Position numbers and translations under genes: made by a program. DNA of 64,000 bases, from the NCBI GenBank assembly GCA_964630785.1, contig CAZVZG010000009.1, positions 1-64,000 on the forward strand. The letters are read 5' to 3'. The stretch's first letter is position 1; each line of letters starts with the position of its first letter. The notes under the pieces are model-generated. The model was not told where the DNA came from, did not search any database, and saw nothing but the letters and a program-made list of their open reading frames with translations. Positions 56,788 to 64,000 of the stretch are shown here, piece after piece. The DNA is from JADLCX01 sp964630785 (GTDB lineage Bacteria; Planctomycetota; Phycisphaerae; Phycisphaerales; UBA1924).

Positions 56788-57096
56788 TCAGTTCTTCCCC
56801 GCGCCTCCCCGGCAGCACGGCGGGAGGTCCTTCTCCTGGTCCGTGCTCTGGGCGGGGCACTGATCGCGACACACCAACTCGCCCGTCAGCGGGCACTCGA
56901 CCTGCCCCGGGCAGTCCGGGCGATTCGAATCGACCTGCGGGCACTGGTCGCGGCAGACCAGCTCGCCGGTGAGCGGGCAGACGATCTTGCCCGGGCAGTC
57001 CGCGCGCGTTGCCTTGCCGCTGGCCAAGGCGAAGGCGCCGAGGCCGCTGCTGGCGACAAGAAGACCCAGGGTTCCCAACACGATTCGGCGTTTCAT
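56788..57096 (-). CDS. exported Cys-repeat protein under MerR-type promoter
   Basis: 102 residues; AAAGGAG before the ATG. Signal peptide (LGTLGLLVASSGLGAFALAS). The mature protein holds two nearly identical repeats, DCPGKIVCPLTGELVCRDQC and DCPGQVECPLTGELVCRDQC, followed by PPCCRGGAGKN. The repeats give ten Cys in about 65 residues counting the CC pair. It is first in the operon with the MerT-type fusion, whose ATG comes three bases after this stop. It is likely a periplasmic soft-metal binder. I know no named family. Confidence 0.8.
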   Translation of the reverse strand: MKRRIVLGTLGLLVASSGLGAFALASGKATRADCPGKIVCPLTGELVCRDQCPQVDSNRPDCPGQVECPLTGELVCRDQCPAQSTDQEKDLPPCCRGGAGKN

Positions 57097-57147
57097 GTGA
57101 TACTCCTTTCGATGCTCCGGGGAGCGGTACCACTCCCGACTTCCTCT

Positions 57148-57179
57148 AGTATCGGCCTTGCACGACGGTGCAAGGTCAA
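57148..57179 (-). promoter_or_regulatory. MerR-type promoter with operator in a 20-bp spacer
   Basis: On the minus strand, -35 TTGACC (57174-57179) and -10 GATACT (57148-57153) are 20 bp apart, too far for ordinary promoters. Between them lies CCTTGCAC-GACG-GTGCAAGG (57156-57175). This layout is the hallmark of promoters twisted open by MerR-family activators. It overlaps the end of the merR gene and drives the genes at 57096 and 56784. Confidence 0.85.
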
Positions 57180-57640
57180 GCGGTTTTTCCGCGTTTCTTG
57201 GGGCGACACTCCGGGCAGCCGTCCTCCCCCACCCCCCCAATCACCAGCCCCTCGATCACCCGGCACCGGCCGGAGCGCTCGGCCTTGCGGCACACCGTGA
57301 GCCATTTCCCGAGCACAACCTGGACGTGGTGCAGGTGCTCGAGTTGCTCGGCGACAAGCCTTAGGCGCGAATCGATGAGGGCCTGAACTTCGCGGCATGG
57401 AGGGGTGGCTCCATCCTTGAAGTCCAGCAGAGAGCGGATGTCGCCCAGCGTGAACCCCGCCGCCTGGGCCGACCGGATGAAGCGCAACCGGTCCACAGAC
57501 TCCGGCCCGTAGAGGCGGTAGTTGCTGCGGCTGCGCGTGCCGGGCACGAGCAGTCCCTCTCGTTCGTAGTACCGGACCGTAGTGGTCGGCACGCCCACCG
57601 ATCTGGCGAGTTCCCCGATTGTGCGAGGCTGATCAATCAT
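57176..57640 (-). CDS. merR: MerR-type metal-responsive regulator
   Basis: 154 residues from the ATG at 57640. The winged-helix head is IGELARSVGVPTTTVRYYER and a long dimerisation helix follows. Cys82, Cys117 and Cys126 fall at the same numbers and spacing as the Hg(II) ligands of Tn21/Tn501 MerR. Two more Cys (DGCPEC) lie in an added basic tail. It should activate the downstream operon through the 20-bp-spacer promoter and repress its own promoter through the dyad at 57657-57678. Confidence 0.9.
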   Translation of the reverse strand: MIDQPRTIGELARSVGVPTTTVRYYEREGLLVPGTRSRSNYRLYGPESVDRLRFIRSAQAAGFTLGDIRSLLDFKDGATPPCREVQALIDSRLRLVAEQLEHLHHVQVVLGKWLTVCRKAERSGRCRVIEGLVIGGVGEDGCPECRPKKRGKTA

Positions 57641-57656
57641 GGCGGATAGTTGTACC

Positions 57657-57678
57657 ACCTTGCACTGTTGTGCAAGGT
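57657..57678 (-). promoter_or_regulatory. second MerR-type operator, before merR
   Basis: ACCTTGCAC and GTGCAAGGT arms with a four-base spacer TGTT. The arms are the same as in the operator at 57156-57175. It lies 17 bases before the merR ATG, so it fits autoregulation; it could also act on the divergent gene at 57838. Confidence 0.8.
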
Positions 57679-57837
57679 TCTTCCAAGGCAGAATTGCGCC
57701 CGAACCCGGCCTCCGCCTGCCCGTAGAAGCCGGTAGAAGGGACTGCAGCGGCGGGACCGGCTCACCGATATGATTGGTGGTAGGCCTGCGTTGGCCGGCC
57801 GGAACGGACAGCCCGTGTCCGGCATCCAAGGTACGAC

Positions 57838-58260
57838 ATGGCAGTGATCATCCGGCTCATCCTCGCATTGTCGCTCTTGATGCAGTCCCTGCCGGGGCTG
57901 GCGATGGAGCGCTGCGTTGCGATGCCGGATGCAAAGACCCTCGCCTCTGCTGGCCTGCCCGAGGATATCACGTGCGGGTGCTGCGGCGGGGACGACGAGG
58001 ACGGAGTCACGATCGAGTGCCCGATGGCCAAGAACGGGTACGCCGGCTGCAACTGCAAGAACCCGCAGCCCGAAGATCCCAAGACCCCTCCGTCGGACCA
58101 GAAGCCCCGGCAGGTCGAGCACCTGTTTCCGGCACCGCCGGTCGTGCTGGCCGTGCTCCTACCCGTGCCATCACCGGCACCGCGCTGGACCGCCACCGAG
58201 CCAACCCAGCGCTGGGGCTCACACTCGGTTCAATCACTCCTGTGCGTGTGGTTGATGTAG
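57838..58260 (+). CDS. Cys-rich exported hypothetical protein
   Basis: 140 residues. Signal peptide (VIIRLILALSLLMQSLPGLA). The mature part has CGCCGGDDED, IECPMAKNGYAGCNCKNP and a hydrophobic C-terminal SLLCVWLM. No family is recognised. It precedes the TolC-CusB-CusA operon and is probably part of it or of the MerR regulon. Confidence 0.65.
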   Translation: MAVIIRLILALSLLMQSLPGLAMERCVAMPDAKTLASAGLPEDITCGCCGGDDEDGVTIECPMAKNGYAGCNCKNPQPEDPKTPPSDQKPRQVEHLFPAPPVVLAVLLPVPSPAPRWTATEPTQRWGSHSVQSLLCVWLM

Positions 58261-58381
58261 ACGCCACCGCTTCCTGAGCGCCACTGCGCGCTCAGCGAAT
58301 CGGAACGCGTCCATCGCAGCGCTGCCCCGCCGTCTTTCGGCAGTGGCACGCATCCCGAGACCCACAGCAGGAGTCACGCTC

Positions 58382-59800
58382 ATGTTTGCCAGCCGTGCCG
58401 CACGGGCGGCGGGCGCGCTCGCCGCGATCGCGGCGGGAAGCGCCCTTACCGGGTGCTCGCTCACGCCCAAAGGAACAACCGAGGAGCGGTCCCGCCTCGC
58501 CGAGTCGGGCAAGCCCTATGAGCCTCGTTTCGAGGATCGAGCGCTTCCGGAGTTGCCCAGCGCGCCCACCTGGGAGGACGTGCTCCGGCGAGCCCTGCTC
58601 GCCAACGGCGACTTGGAGGCTGCCTACTTCGACTGGAAGTCGGCCGTCGAGCGGATCGACGTCGCCGCGGCATGGCCCAACTCGCGGCTCATGCTTGGGT
58701 ACTCCTACATGTTCTCCGGCGGGGACATGAAGGCGTTCGACCGCAGCACGTTCGCTTTCAGCCCCGACTCGATGGAGAGCCTCTTGTGGCCCTCCAAGGC
58801 GGCCCAGCAGGGCAAGGTCGCGCTCGCCGACGCCCGCGCGACCGGCGCTCGCTTCCGGGCCGCGAAGTTCGACCTCCAGAAGCGGGTGCTGAGCGCGTGG
58901 GCGGAGTACGCCCTGAATGCCGAGCGTGTGCGCATCGAGCGCGAGCGAAGAGAGCTTGCGCGGCTGACCTTCGACACCGCCAAGTCGCGCGTCCGGGCCG
59001 GCGGCATGCAGCAGGACCTGCTTCGGGCGGAGGTGTCGCTGCAGACTGCCGAGGACTTGCTCAAGACGGCCGAGGCGGAGCTGGCTCAGTCGAAGGCGAT
59101 GCTCAACGGCATGCTCGCCCGTGAGCCGGATGCGCCGCTGGCGGCACCATCGCCGATGCCGCCGCCGCGGCCGATCCCAGCGGACGACGCCACGCTCCTG
59201 GCGACGGCCGTGGAGCAGAACCCGCAACTCGAGGCGCTGGCCCGCCAAGTCGAGGGGCGAACCGACGCGCTCGAGCGGGCGCGGATGGAGTGGCTCCCCG
59301 ACATCAACCCGACGTTCGCGTTTACGGGCAGCGCCTCGCAGGCGATCGGCGCCGCCATCATGTTCCCGACCACGATCAAGGAGATTGAGGGCGGGATCAA
59401 GGAAGCGGGGGCCATGCTTCGCGGGGCCGAGGCAATGCTCCGCCAGGCCAGCCGCGACCGGGCGGCCTCGTTCGTGGCCACCCTCGTCGCGCTCCGCAAC
59501 GCCGAACGGCAAGCGGCGCTCTTCGATTCACGCATCGTTCCCGCGGCGGAGCGCGTCGTCTCGATTACTCGCCAAGCCTACGCCGCCGGATCGGCCACCT
59601 ATCTGGACATGATCGACGCCGAGCGGGCACTCCTGGATGCTCGCCTGGTGATTGCCCAGGCCCGTGCCATGCGGGAGTCGAGGCTCGCCGAGCTCGAAGC
59701 CCTGATGGGCACCGATGTCGAAGCGCTCGGTCCTTCCACATCCAACCCCCCGGTCGGTTCTGCACCCGCCCGCGATTCTGCGGCCGCGGCACGCCCGTAA
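58382..59800 (+). CDS. TolC/CusC-like outer-membrane protein of CusBA operon
   Basis: 472 residues from the ATG at 58382 (AGGAG upstream). Lipobox AGSALTGCSL. Long helices of the outer-membrane efflux family: TWEDVLRRALLANGDLEAAY, AKFDLQKRVLSAWAEYALNA, LQTAEDLLKTAEAELAQSKA and AAGSATYLDMIDAERALLDA. It lies 12 bases before the adaptor gene, so it forms the exit duct of the tripartite pump. It is distant in sequence from the TolC-like protein at 42402-43847. Confidence 0.9.
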   Translation: MFASRAARAAGALAAIAAGSALTGCSLTPKGTTEERSRLAESGKPYEPRFEDRALPELPSAPTWEDVLRRALLANGDLEAAYFDWKSAVERIDVAAAWPNSRLMLGYSYMFSGGDMKAFDRSTFAFSPDSMESLLWPSKAAQQGKVALADARATGARFRAAKFDLQKRVLSAWAEYALNAERVRIERERRELARLTFDTAKSRVRAGGMQQDLLRAEVSLQTAEDLLKTAEAELAQSKAMLNGMLAREPDAPLAAPSPMPPPRPIPADDATLLATAVEQNPQLEALARQVEGRTDALERARMEWLPDINPTFAFTGSASQAIGAAIMFPTTIKEIEGGIKEAGAMLRGAEAMLRQASRDRAASFVATLVALRNAERQAALFDSRIVPAAERVVSITRQAYAAGSATYLDMIDAERALLDARLVIAQARAMRESRLAELEALMGTDVEALGPSTSNPPVGSAPARDSAAAARP

Positions 59801-59812
59801 GGAGACTCACCT

Positions 59813-61915
59813 ATGACAAACCCAACCCCTCCCACCACCCAGACACCGCACCGCGGCCGCCGACGCGCGCTGCTGCCGGCGCTCATCGTCCTCGCGGGTG
59901 CCGCGGGCGTCTACGCCGGCGCGCGATGGCACTCGTCCATCGGGCCGATGCTCGGGATGAAATCCACGGCTGATGACAACGGCCAGGACCAGCAGAACGG
60001 CGGGGCCAAGCAGCTCTGGACCTGCGGGATGCACCCGCAGGTGATCCAGGACAAACCGGGCGACTGTCCCATCTGCCACATGAAGCTCACGCCTCTGAAG
60101 ATGGATAACGGCTCTGTGCCGGCCGGCCACGATCACGCCACCATGTCATCCGCCGGCGGCTCTCAGGGCGGGCAAGCGCAGCCGGGCCGCAAGATCAAGT
60201 ACTGGTGGGACCCGATGTACAACCCGCCGTACATCTCGGACCGGCCCGGCAAGAGCCCGATGGGGATGGACCTCATCCCGGTTTACGAGGACGAAGTGCC
60301 GGGCGGGGCGGGCGCAGCGGGCGCGACCGCGGCGGTCGTCATCGACCCGGCGGTCGTTCAGAACATGGGCGTGCGGATCGCGCCCGTGACCGAGGGGCCG
60401 CTCAAGAAGTCGGTGCGGCTCGTCGGCTACCTCGACGAGGCCCAGCCCAACATCCACGACATCAACCTCCGTGTGTCCGGCTGGGTCCGCCGCCTGCACG
60501 CCAACACCGAGGGCCAGCACGTCGAGGCCGGCGACCCGCTCTTTGACCTCTACAGCCCCGAACTCCAGATCGCCGTCGAAGAACTCATCACCGCACGCCG
60601 GGCGAGGGTCACTGGTGGGGGCGGGGCCAGTGAAGGCACCGCCAGCGAGGTGGCGGGCGCGCTCTACGACGCCGCGGCGAACAAGCTCGAACTCCTCGGG
60701 CTCGACCCGCGCCAGATCGAGATCCTCGCCAAGCTCGACCGGGCCCCCGACGTCATTACGTTTACAAGCCCGGTGTCCGGGCACGTGGTCGAGAAGCCCA
60801 TCGTCGAGGGCGCGGCGGTCAGCGCCGGCCAGAGGGCCTTGCGCATCGTGGACCACACCACCCTTTGGCTGGACGCACAGGTCTTCGAGAAGGATCTGCC
60901 GTTCGTGCAGCTGGGCCAGAGGGTGCTGGCGACCATCGCGTCCCGGACCGGCGAGCCGGTCGAGGGCGAGACCATCTTCATCCATCCGCACGTGGACATG
61001 ATGACGCGCACGACCCTGGTCCGCATGGCCATTTCCAACCCGTCGCTCGCGCTCAGGCCGGGCATGTACGCGACCGTGCGCGTCGAGTCGCAGGTGGCCG
61101 ACAGGGCCGTGCTGGCGCCGCGCGAGGCGATCATCGACACGGGCGAGTCGCAGATGGCGTTCGTTGCCGAGGCGGTCGGTCGGTTCCAGCCGCGGAAGGT
61201 GCGGATGGGACTGCCGGCCCAGGACGGGATGGTGCAGGTCGTCGAGGGCCTCGCGCCCGGCGAGGCCGTGGTGACGAGCGGGCAGTTCCTGATCGACTCG
61301 GAGAGCCGCCTGCGCGAGGCCATCCAGAAGTTCTTGAGCCAGCAGGCGTCCGCCGGCGCGACGACGATGCCGGGGGCACCCCCCGCCCCTGCAAGCGCCG
61401 CCACCGCCCCATCGCCCACGGCCCCGGCCGATCTGTCCTCGGAGCAGCAGCAGAAGGTCGATGCGGTCGTGTCGGCGTACCTGAAGCTGTCGAGCTCCCT
61501 CGGCGCCGTGCAGGAGAAGGACGCGCCGCCCCCCCAACTGGACTTGGCCGGACTCATCTCCGCGGCCCATTCACTCCACGGCGCCGTGTCCGGGACGAAG
61601 CACGAGCCGCTGGCGGTGGAAGTCGCCAAGGCCGCGGAGGCCATGAAGGGTCACCCGCTCGACCACCAGCGCCGGATGTTCAGCGCCCTGGGCGAGAAAG
61701 TCATCGCGCTGGCGGACGCGATGCCGCCGACGGCCGCGGTCGTAGGGGGGGCTGGGGAGGGGGGGACGCTGTACGTGATGAACTGCCCGATGGCCCCGGG
61801 GGGAGCCAAGGGCGACTGGCTCCAGACCTCGCCGGACGTCAAGAACCCCTTCTTCGCCACGGACATGAAGGAGTGCGGCTCCCAAGTGCGGACGCTCAAG
61901 ACGAAGGGAAGGTGA
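59813..61915 (+). CDS. cusB: CusB-type RND periplasmic adaptor with extra metal-binding domains
   Basis: 700 residues, long for the family. After one signal/anchor helix (ALLPALIVLAGAAGVYAG), a heavy-metal-binding segment reads TCGMHPQVIQDKPGDCPICH. A second is KYWWDPMYNPPYISDRPGKS. The adaptor core follows: VGYLDEAQPNIHDINLRVSG, ITFTSPVSGHVVEKPIVEGA and RPGMYATVRVESQVADRAVL. Then come an Ala/Pro linker and a DUF3347-like domain with YVMNCPMAPGGAKGDWLQTS. It bridges the inner-membrane RND pump and TolC, and it delivers Cu(I) or Ag(I). Confidence 0.93.
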   Translation: MTNPTPPTTQTPHRGRRRALLPALIVLAGAAGVYAGARWHSSIGPMLGMKSTADDNGQDQQNGGAKQLWTCGMHPQVIQDKPGDCPICHMKLTPLKMDNGSVPAGHDHATMSSAGGSQGGQAQPGRKIKYWWDPMYNPPYISDRPGKSPMGMDLIPVYEDEVPGGAGAAGATAAVVIDPAVVQNMGVRIAPVTEGPLKKSVRLVGYLDEAQPNIHDINLRVSGWVRRLHANTEGQHVEAGDPLFDLYSPELQIAVEELITARRARVTGGGGASEGTASEVAGALYDAAANKLELLGLDPRQIEILAKLDRAPDVITFTSPVSGHVVEKPIVEGAAVSAGQRALRIVDHTTLWLDAQVFEKDLPFVQLGQRVLATIASRTGEPVEGETIFIHPHVDMMTRTTLVRMAISNPSLALRPGMYATVRVESQVADRAVLAPREAIIDTGESQMAFVAEAVGRFQPRKVRMGLPAQDGMVQVVEGLAPGEAVVTSGQFLIDSESRLREAIQKFLSQQASAGATTMPGAPPAPASAATAPSPTAPADLSSEQQQKVDAVVSAYLKLSSSLGAVQEKDAPPPQLDLAGLISAAHSLHGAVSGTKHEPLAVEVAKAAEAMKGHPLDHQRRMFSALGEKVIALADAMPPTAAVVGGAGEGGTLYVMNCPMAPGGAKGDWLQTSPDVKNPFFATDMKECGSQVRTLKTKGR

Positions 61916-61921
61916 CCCGCC

Positions 61922-64000
61922 ATGATCGCCCGCATCATCGAAGTCTCCTTGAAAAACCGCTTCATGGTCCTGCTCCTCACGGCGATGCTGGTGGGCGCGG
62001 GCCTCTGGAGCATCTTCAACATCCGCCTGGACGCGATCCCCGACCTCTCGGACGTGCAGGTGATCGTCACCACCGAGTACCCGGGGCAAAACCCGCAGGT
62101 GGTGGACGACCAGGTCACGTACCCGCTCGCCAGCGCCATGCTGGCGGTCCCCGGCTCGACGGTGGTCCGCGGCTTTTCCATGTTCGAGCAGTCGTTCGTG
62201 TACGTGCTCTTCGAGGACGGCACGGACATCTACTGGGCCCGCAGCCGCGTGCTGGAGTACCTGAACTTCGCACGCGACCGGCTGCCGCCCGGCGTGGAGC
62301 CCAAGCTCGGGCCTGACGCGACGGGAGTCGGCTGGGTGTACCAGTACGTGCTCTACCCCGGCTACTACAGCCCGGACCATCCCAAGGGACTCTGGCGCGA
62401 TCCGCAGTTCGCGCTCCCCACAGCGGCGGGCAAGGAGAATGGCGCGAACGGGGCGGCGGCGCGGGAGTGGTACGCGTCGCAGGATGAAGCGCCGGAGAAG
62501 ATTCGCAAGCGGCTCGTGCGCGTGCGGGCGTGGGAACACCCGGGCGCGGACCCGCTGACGGGGACGGCGCTCGTTTCGGCCAACCAGGATCTGGCGCAAC
62601 TCCGCAGCCTCCAGGACTGGTACATCCGCTACCCGCTCACCTCGGTTGAAGACGTCTCGGAAGTCGCCTCGATCGGCGGCTTCGTCCGGCAGTACCAGGT
62701 CGTCCTGGACCCGCAGAAGTTGCAGGCGTACCGCCTGCCGCTGCGGGACGTGATGATGGCGATCGAGCGCTCGAACAACGACGTGGGCGGCTCGGTCGTG
62801 GAACTCTCCGAGAACGAGTACATGGTCCGCAGCCGCGGATACCTCAAGGGGCTGGAGGACCTCGCGAAGGTGCCGGTGGGCCTCGGGGAGCGGGGCACGC
62901 CAGTCATGCTCGGCGATGTCGCCACGCTCCAGATCGGCGGCGAGATGCGCCGCGGCGTGGGCGAACTCAACGGGCAGGGCGAGGCGGTCGGCGGCGTAGT
63001 CGTCGCCCGCTTCGGGGCAAACGCGTACAAGGTCATCGCCGACGTGAAGGCCAGGCTCGCCGCGCTCGAGGACGGGCTTCCGCCTGGAGTGTTCATCAAG
63101 CCCACCTACGACCGCTCGCAGCTCATCGAGCGCTCCGTGGCCACGCTGCGCACCACGCTCGCCGAGGAGATCATCGTCGTCGGCCTGGTGTGCATCCTCT
63201 TCCTGATCCACATGCGGAGCGAACTGGTGGCCGTGTTCGTCGTGCCCTCCAGCGTCGTGGCGTCGCTGCTCATCATGCACGTCCTGGGCATGAACGCCAA
63301 TATCATGTCCCTGGGCGGCATCGCGATCTCCATCGGCGTGGTCGTGGACTCGGCCATCATCATGGTCGAGAACGCCCACAAGCACCTCGATCGGGAGGAA
63401 GAGCGCTTGCACGCCGGCCAGCCCCCGACGCCGCGTCACCAGATCATGCTCGAAGCGGCCCAGGAGGTCGGGCCGCAACTCTTCTTCGCCCTGCTCATCA
63501 TCACCGTCTCGTTCCTGCCGGTGTTCGTGCTGGGCGGCGAGGCCGGGCGGCTCTTCAAGCCGCTGGCGTTCACCAAGACCTTTGCGATGGCCGCGGCGGC
63601 GTTCCTGTCCATCACCATCATCCCAGTGCTGATGTACTACTTCATTACCAGCCGCGTGCTGCCCAAGGAGTGGGGCTTCGCCCGCAACACGCTCATCACG
63701 CTCGCGGCGGTCCTGGTGCCGGCCGCAGCGCTGTTCGTGGTCGTGAGCACGCTGTCCAACCTGGCGCCGTACCGCTGGTGGTTCGCGGGCGGCTGGGCGG
63801 TGCTGATGGCGATGCTGCTCCTGCCCCAGAAGATCATCCACGAGAAGCACAGCCCCATCAGCGCCGTGCTGCAGCGGATCTACGCGCCCTTCTTCCGGGC
63901 GGTCATGGCCCACCCGTGGCTCACGATCCTGGTCGCGGCCGCCGCCCTGGCGTCCACGTGGTACCCGGCAAGCCGGATGGGCACCGAGTTCATGCCCCCA
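61922..64000 (+). CDS. cusA: CusA-type RND heavy-metal efflux pump (cut by window end)
   Basis: 693 codons are present and the gene is open at the right edge. The start fits HME-RND pumps: IARIIEVSLKNRFMVLLLTA, LDAIPDLSDVQVIVTTEYPG. SLQDWYIRYPLTSVEDVSEV, ASIGGFVRQYQVVLDPQKLQ and SIGVVVDSAIIMVENAHKHL (with the proton-relay Asp) are conserved. Compared with CusA, an extra segment of roughly 70 residues (about 147-222, WRDPQFALPTAAGKENG onward to ALVSANQ) lies between VGWVYQYVLYPG and the SLQDW motif. It starts seven bases after cusB. Exports Cu(I)/Ag(I) by proton antiport. Confidence 0.93.
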   Translation, partial: MIARIIEVSLKNRFMVLLLTAMLVGAGLWSIFNIRLDAIPDLSDVQVIVTTEYPGQNPQVVDDQVTYPLASAMLAVPGSTVVRGFSMFEQSFVYVLFEDGTDIYWARSRVLEYLNFARDRLPPGVEPKLGPDATGVGWVYQYVLYPGYYSPDHPKGLWRDPQFALPTAAGKENGANGAAAREWYASQDEAPEKIRKRLVRVRAWEHPGADPLTGTALVSANQDLAQLRSLQDWYIRYPLTSVEDVSEVASIGGFVRQYQVVLDPQKLQAYRLPLRDVMMAIERSNNDVGGSVVELSENEYMVRSRGYLKGLEDLAKVPVGLGERGTPVMLGDVATLQIGGEMRRGVGELNGQGEAVGGVVVARFGANAYKVIADVKARLAALEDGLPPGVFIKPTYDRSQLIERSVATLRTTLAEEIIVVGLVCILFLIHMRSELVAVFVVPSSVVASLLIMHVLGMNANIMSLGGIAISIGVVVDSAIIMVENAHKHLDREEERLHAGQPPTPRHQIMLEAAQEVGPQLFFALLIITVSFLPVFVLGGEAGRLFKPLAFTKTFAMAAAAFLSITIIPVLMYYFITSRVLPKEWGFARNTLITLAAVLVPAAALFVVVSTLSNLAPYRWWFAGGWAVLMAMLLLPQKIIHEKHSPISAVLQRIYAPFFRAVMAHPWLTILVAAAALASTWYPASRMGTEFMPP

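Noticed and set aside
57176..57640. CueR or ZntR instead of MerR
   Set aside because: The spacing Cys117-x8-Cys126 together with Cys82 fits MerR rather than the CueR (x7) pattern; metal identity is nevertheless unproven.
61571..63913. A 780-codon open frame on the minus strand
   Set aside because: Antisense shadow of cusA; His/Arg/Asp-rich without family likeness.

Overview
The window is very G+C-rich bacterial DNA. Two details point to a planctomycete, most likely of the Phycisphaerae type: an exported protein ending in a PAPGAAGLLMLGG-type sorting signal followed by an Arg run (39662-40588), and a CPQCGYNLRG zinc ribbon (32055-32804). No rRNA, tRNA, transposase, integrase or CRISPR array was recognised. 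Gene density is high, with many 4-bp overlaps and mostly Shine-Dalgarno-led starts.

Layout. (1) 364-6938 is a defence-like region: a type II restriction-modification pair, a three-gene operon ending in a TIR-like protein, and a retron-type reverse transcriptase preceded by a 97-residue protein and an XRE-type HTH protein. Two paralogous fibronectin-III-like genes, on the minus strand at 3866-4549 and the plus strand at 11627-12340, each lie downstream of an array of eight in-phase 21-bp repeats (168 bp each, different core sequences). Several families of G+C-rich hairpin or inverted repeats are interspersed. (2) 7092-9815 encodes an electron-transfer module (four-cluster ferredoxin, Rieske protein, small membrane protein, TDT/SLAC1-type channel). 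9988-11029 is a small two-gene cassette between long inverted repeats. (3) 12612-21248 holds cytochrome b561, two hemerythrin-type proteins (one fused to a cupin), a c-type cytochrome membrane protein, an ECF sigma/anti-sigma pair and the di-iron Fe-S repair protein RIC. This suggests low-oxygen respiration and nitric oxide stress. (4) 21321-35843 is mixed metabolism and stress: sialidase, alpha/beta hydrolase, glutamate dehydrogenase, two Rnk/GreA-C-like proteins, a ribosome-hibernation/RCK fusion, universal stress protein, a cytochrome b-molybdopterin oxidoreductase fusion, a beta-propeller, a MarR-thioredoxin pair and MgtC. (5) 35925-39338 is a NapA/formate dehydrogenase-type molybdoenzyme with a membrane electron-transfer partner.

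(6) 40849-64000 is a large metal-resistance region. It holds a multicopper oxidase, two TolC-like proteins, several heavy-metal-binding/YHS proteins, HMA protein-CsoR-CopA with a clear CsoR-type operator, a thioredoxin-MerT-MerP fusion with a Cys-repeat protein under a MerR-type promoter, MerR, and CusB-CusA (CusA runs off the window end). A broken ClC chloride-channel gene and a repeat-rich gene-free stretch lie inside it. The parts form a coherent scheme: CsoR and MerR sense metal, CopA and MerT move ions across the inner membrane, periplasmic proteins bind or oxidise them, and CusA-CusB-TolC export them.

The points most worth following up are the paired 21-bp arrays with their Fn3-like genes, the retron-type locus with its unassigned RNA region, the TIR operon, the HPF-RCK fusion, and the MerR-controlled Cys-repeat protein.
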